A stretch of DNA of 64,000 bases from NCBI RefSeq assembly GCF_030555055.1, contig NZ_JAMOAO010000001.1, positions 1,178,001-1,242,000 of the forward strand, given 5' to 3'. The translations under genes were made by a program, and so were the position numbers. This document shows, one piece after another, positions 63,357-64,000 of the stretch. Each line of letters starts with the position of its first letter. Position 1 is the first letter of the stretch. The notes under the pieces are model-generated. The model was not told where the DNA came from. It worked only from the letters and a program-made list of their open reading frames with translations, and did no database searches. This DNA is from Nocardiopsis sp. YSL2 (GTDB lineage Bacteria; Actinomycetota; Actinomycetes; Streptosporangiales; Streptosporangiaceae).

Positions 63357-64000
63357 TCAGAGTTCGAGGACGAGCCGGGGCGTGTGCGCACGGGACACGC
63401 AGATCATCATCATCTCCCCCGACTCCCGCTCCTCGTCGGTGAGCAGCGAGTCCCGGTGGTCGGGCACACCGTCGAGCACGGGTGTCTCACAGGTACCGCA
63501 GGTGCCCTCGCGGCAGGAGGAGAGCACCTGGACGCCGGCGTCCTCGACGGCCTCCAGCACGGACCGGTCCCCGGGGACGCGAACGGTCACACCCGTCTCG
63601 GCGAGCTCCACGTCGAACGCGCCCCCGCCCGACCCGGCCTCCCTCGGAGCGAACCGCTCGACCCGGAGCGTACCCGGTGGCCAGCAGGAGGCCCGCTCCT
63701 CCACGGCCGCGATCAGGGGTTCGGGGCCGCAGCAGTAGACCAGGGTGTCGCCTCCGGGATCGGAGGGCAGGGCGTCCAGGTCGATCAGCCCGACCTCGTC
63801 CTGGGGCAGCAGCGACACCCGGTCCCCGTGCTCCCGGGCCAGGTCCGCACCGAAGGCCATGGCGGTCCGGGTCCGCCCGCCGTAGACCAGCCGCCAGTCG
63901 GCTCCGGCGGCGTGTGCCGCCCGGACCATGGGCAGCAGCGGCGTGATGCCGATGCCGCCGGCCACGAACACGTAGCGCGGGGCCGGAAGGAACGGGAAGG
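63357..64000 (-). CDS. Phthalate-dioxygenase-reductase-type ferredoxin oxidoreductase (5' part outside window)
   Basis: The C-terminal 214 residues are visible; the start lies beyond the right edge. The NAD-binding part begins with PRYVFVAGGIGITPLLPM and VYCCGPEPLIAAVE. A plant-type [2Fe-2S] domain ends the protein with Cys-x4-Cys-x2-Cys (SSCREGTCGTCET) and the fourth Cys in ICVSRA. This order (flavin, NAD, 2Fe-2S) is that of VanB and phthalate dioxygenase reductases, which feed electrons to Rieske oxygenases. The oxygenase is probably further right. Confidence 0.9.
   Translation of the reverse strand, partial: FPFLPAPRYVFVAGGIGITPLLPMVRAAHAAGADWRLVYGGRTRTAMAFGADLAREHGDRVSLLPQDEVGLIDLDALPSDPGGDTLVYCCGPEPLIAAVEERASCWPPGTLRVERFAPREAGSGGGAFDVELAETGVTVRVPGDRSVLEAVEDAGVQVLSSCREGTCGTCETPVLDGVPDHRDSLLTDEERESGEMMMICVSRAHTPRLVLEL

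Noticed and set aside
1..64000. tRNA or rRNA genes, insertion sequences, integrases or attachment sites
   Set aside because: I looked for T-loop sequences, transposase motifs and terminal repeats and saw none that I could support by eye.

Overview
The window is very GC-rich DNA of a filamentous actinomycete. Codons end mostly in G or C, many starts are GTG, Tat-type signals occur, and the gene orders rimP-nusA-ylxR-infB-DUF503-rbfA-truB-ribF-rpsO-pnp-M16 peptidase and solo hisS are those of the Streptomyces/Nocardiopsis group. A Nocardiopsis-like (Streptosporangiales) organism is my best guess from gene content; I could not run a database search.

Left part (1-13.7 kb): an aromatic-carotenoid (isorenieratene-type) locus. 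A MerR/B12 LitR-like regulator, lycopene cyclase (crtY), methyltransferase (crtT), desaturase/methyltransferase (crtU), a Rieske oxygenase in the place where streptomycetes usually have crtV, then crtB, crtI and crtE, with a MarR regulator divergent from crtE. An MMPL exporter gene at the left edge has in its promoter region a 23-base site (20/23 identical) that also lies between marR and crtE. This suggests one MarR regulon covering pigment synthesis and an envelope transporter, as with CrtR and the MMPL gene of the Corynebacterium crt operon. A DUF4383 membrane protein and a two-domain SDR/DUF2867 protein are divergent from litR.

13.7-19.3 kb: a BCCT osmolyte transporter that seems to start at an ATC codon, Hsp20, then an extracytoplasmic copper/heme module (PCuAC copper chaperone, Tat-exported DyP peroxidase, membrane protein) and an ECF sigma factor.

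19.3-36.4 kb: housekeeping RNA and translation block on the minus strand (M16 peptidase, pnp, rpsO, ribF, truB, rbfA, DUF503, infB, ylxR, nusA, rimP, proS), interrupted by a plus-strand alpha/beta hydrolase and a pair of ferritin-like genes. A perfect 14-bp hairpin lies between rpsO and pnp.

36.6-45 kb: a spermidine-synthase-like methyltransferase, a 37-residue Cys/Gly-rich protein with its own ribosome site and terminator, several small unknown genes, an accessory SecA2 gene preceded by a solitary Cvn-type GTPase, an array of three 88-bp hairpin-forming repeats, and hisS.

45-52.4 kb: two tandem large LuxR-type NTPase regulators, a truncated degenerate adenylate-forming-enzyme homologue, and an RsbW-type ATPase.

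53-64 kb: a five-component peptide ABC importer encoded by four genes (the two ATPases are fused), a methyltransferase, a GNAT acetyltransferase, a secreted TAP-type peptidase, an Lrp/AsnC regulator, an IclR regulator and the 3' end of a ferredoxin-type oxygenase reductase gene cut by the right edge.
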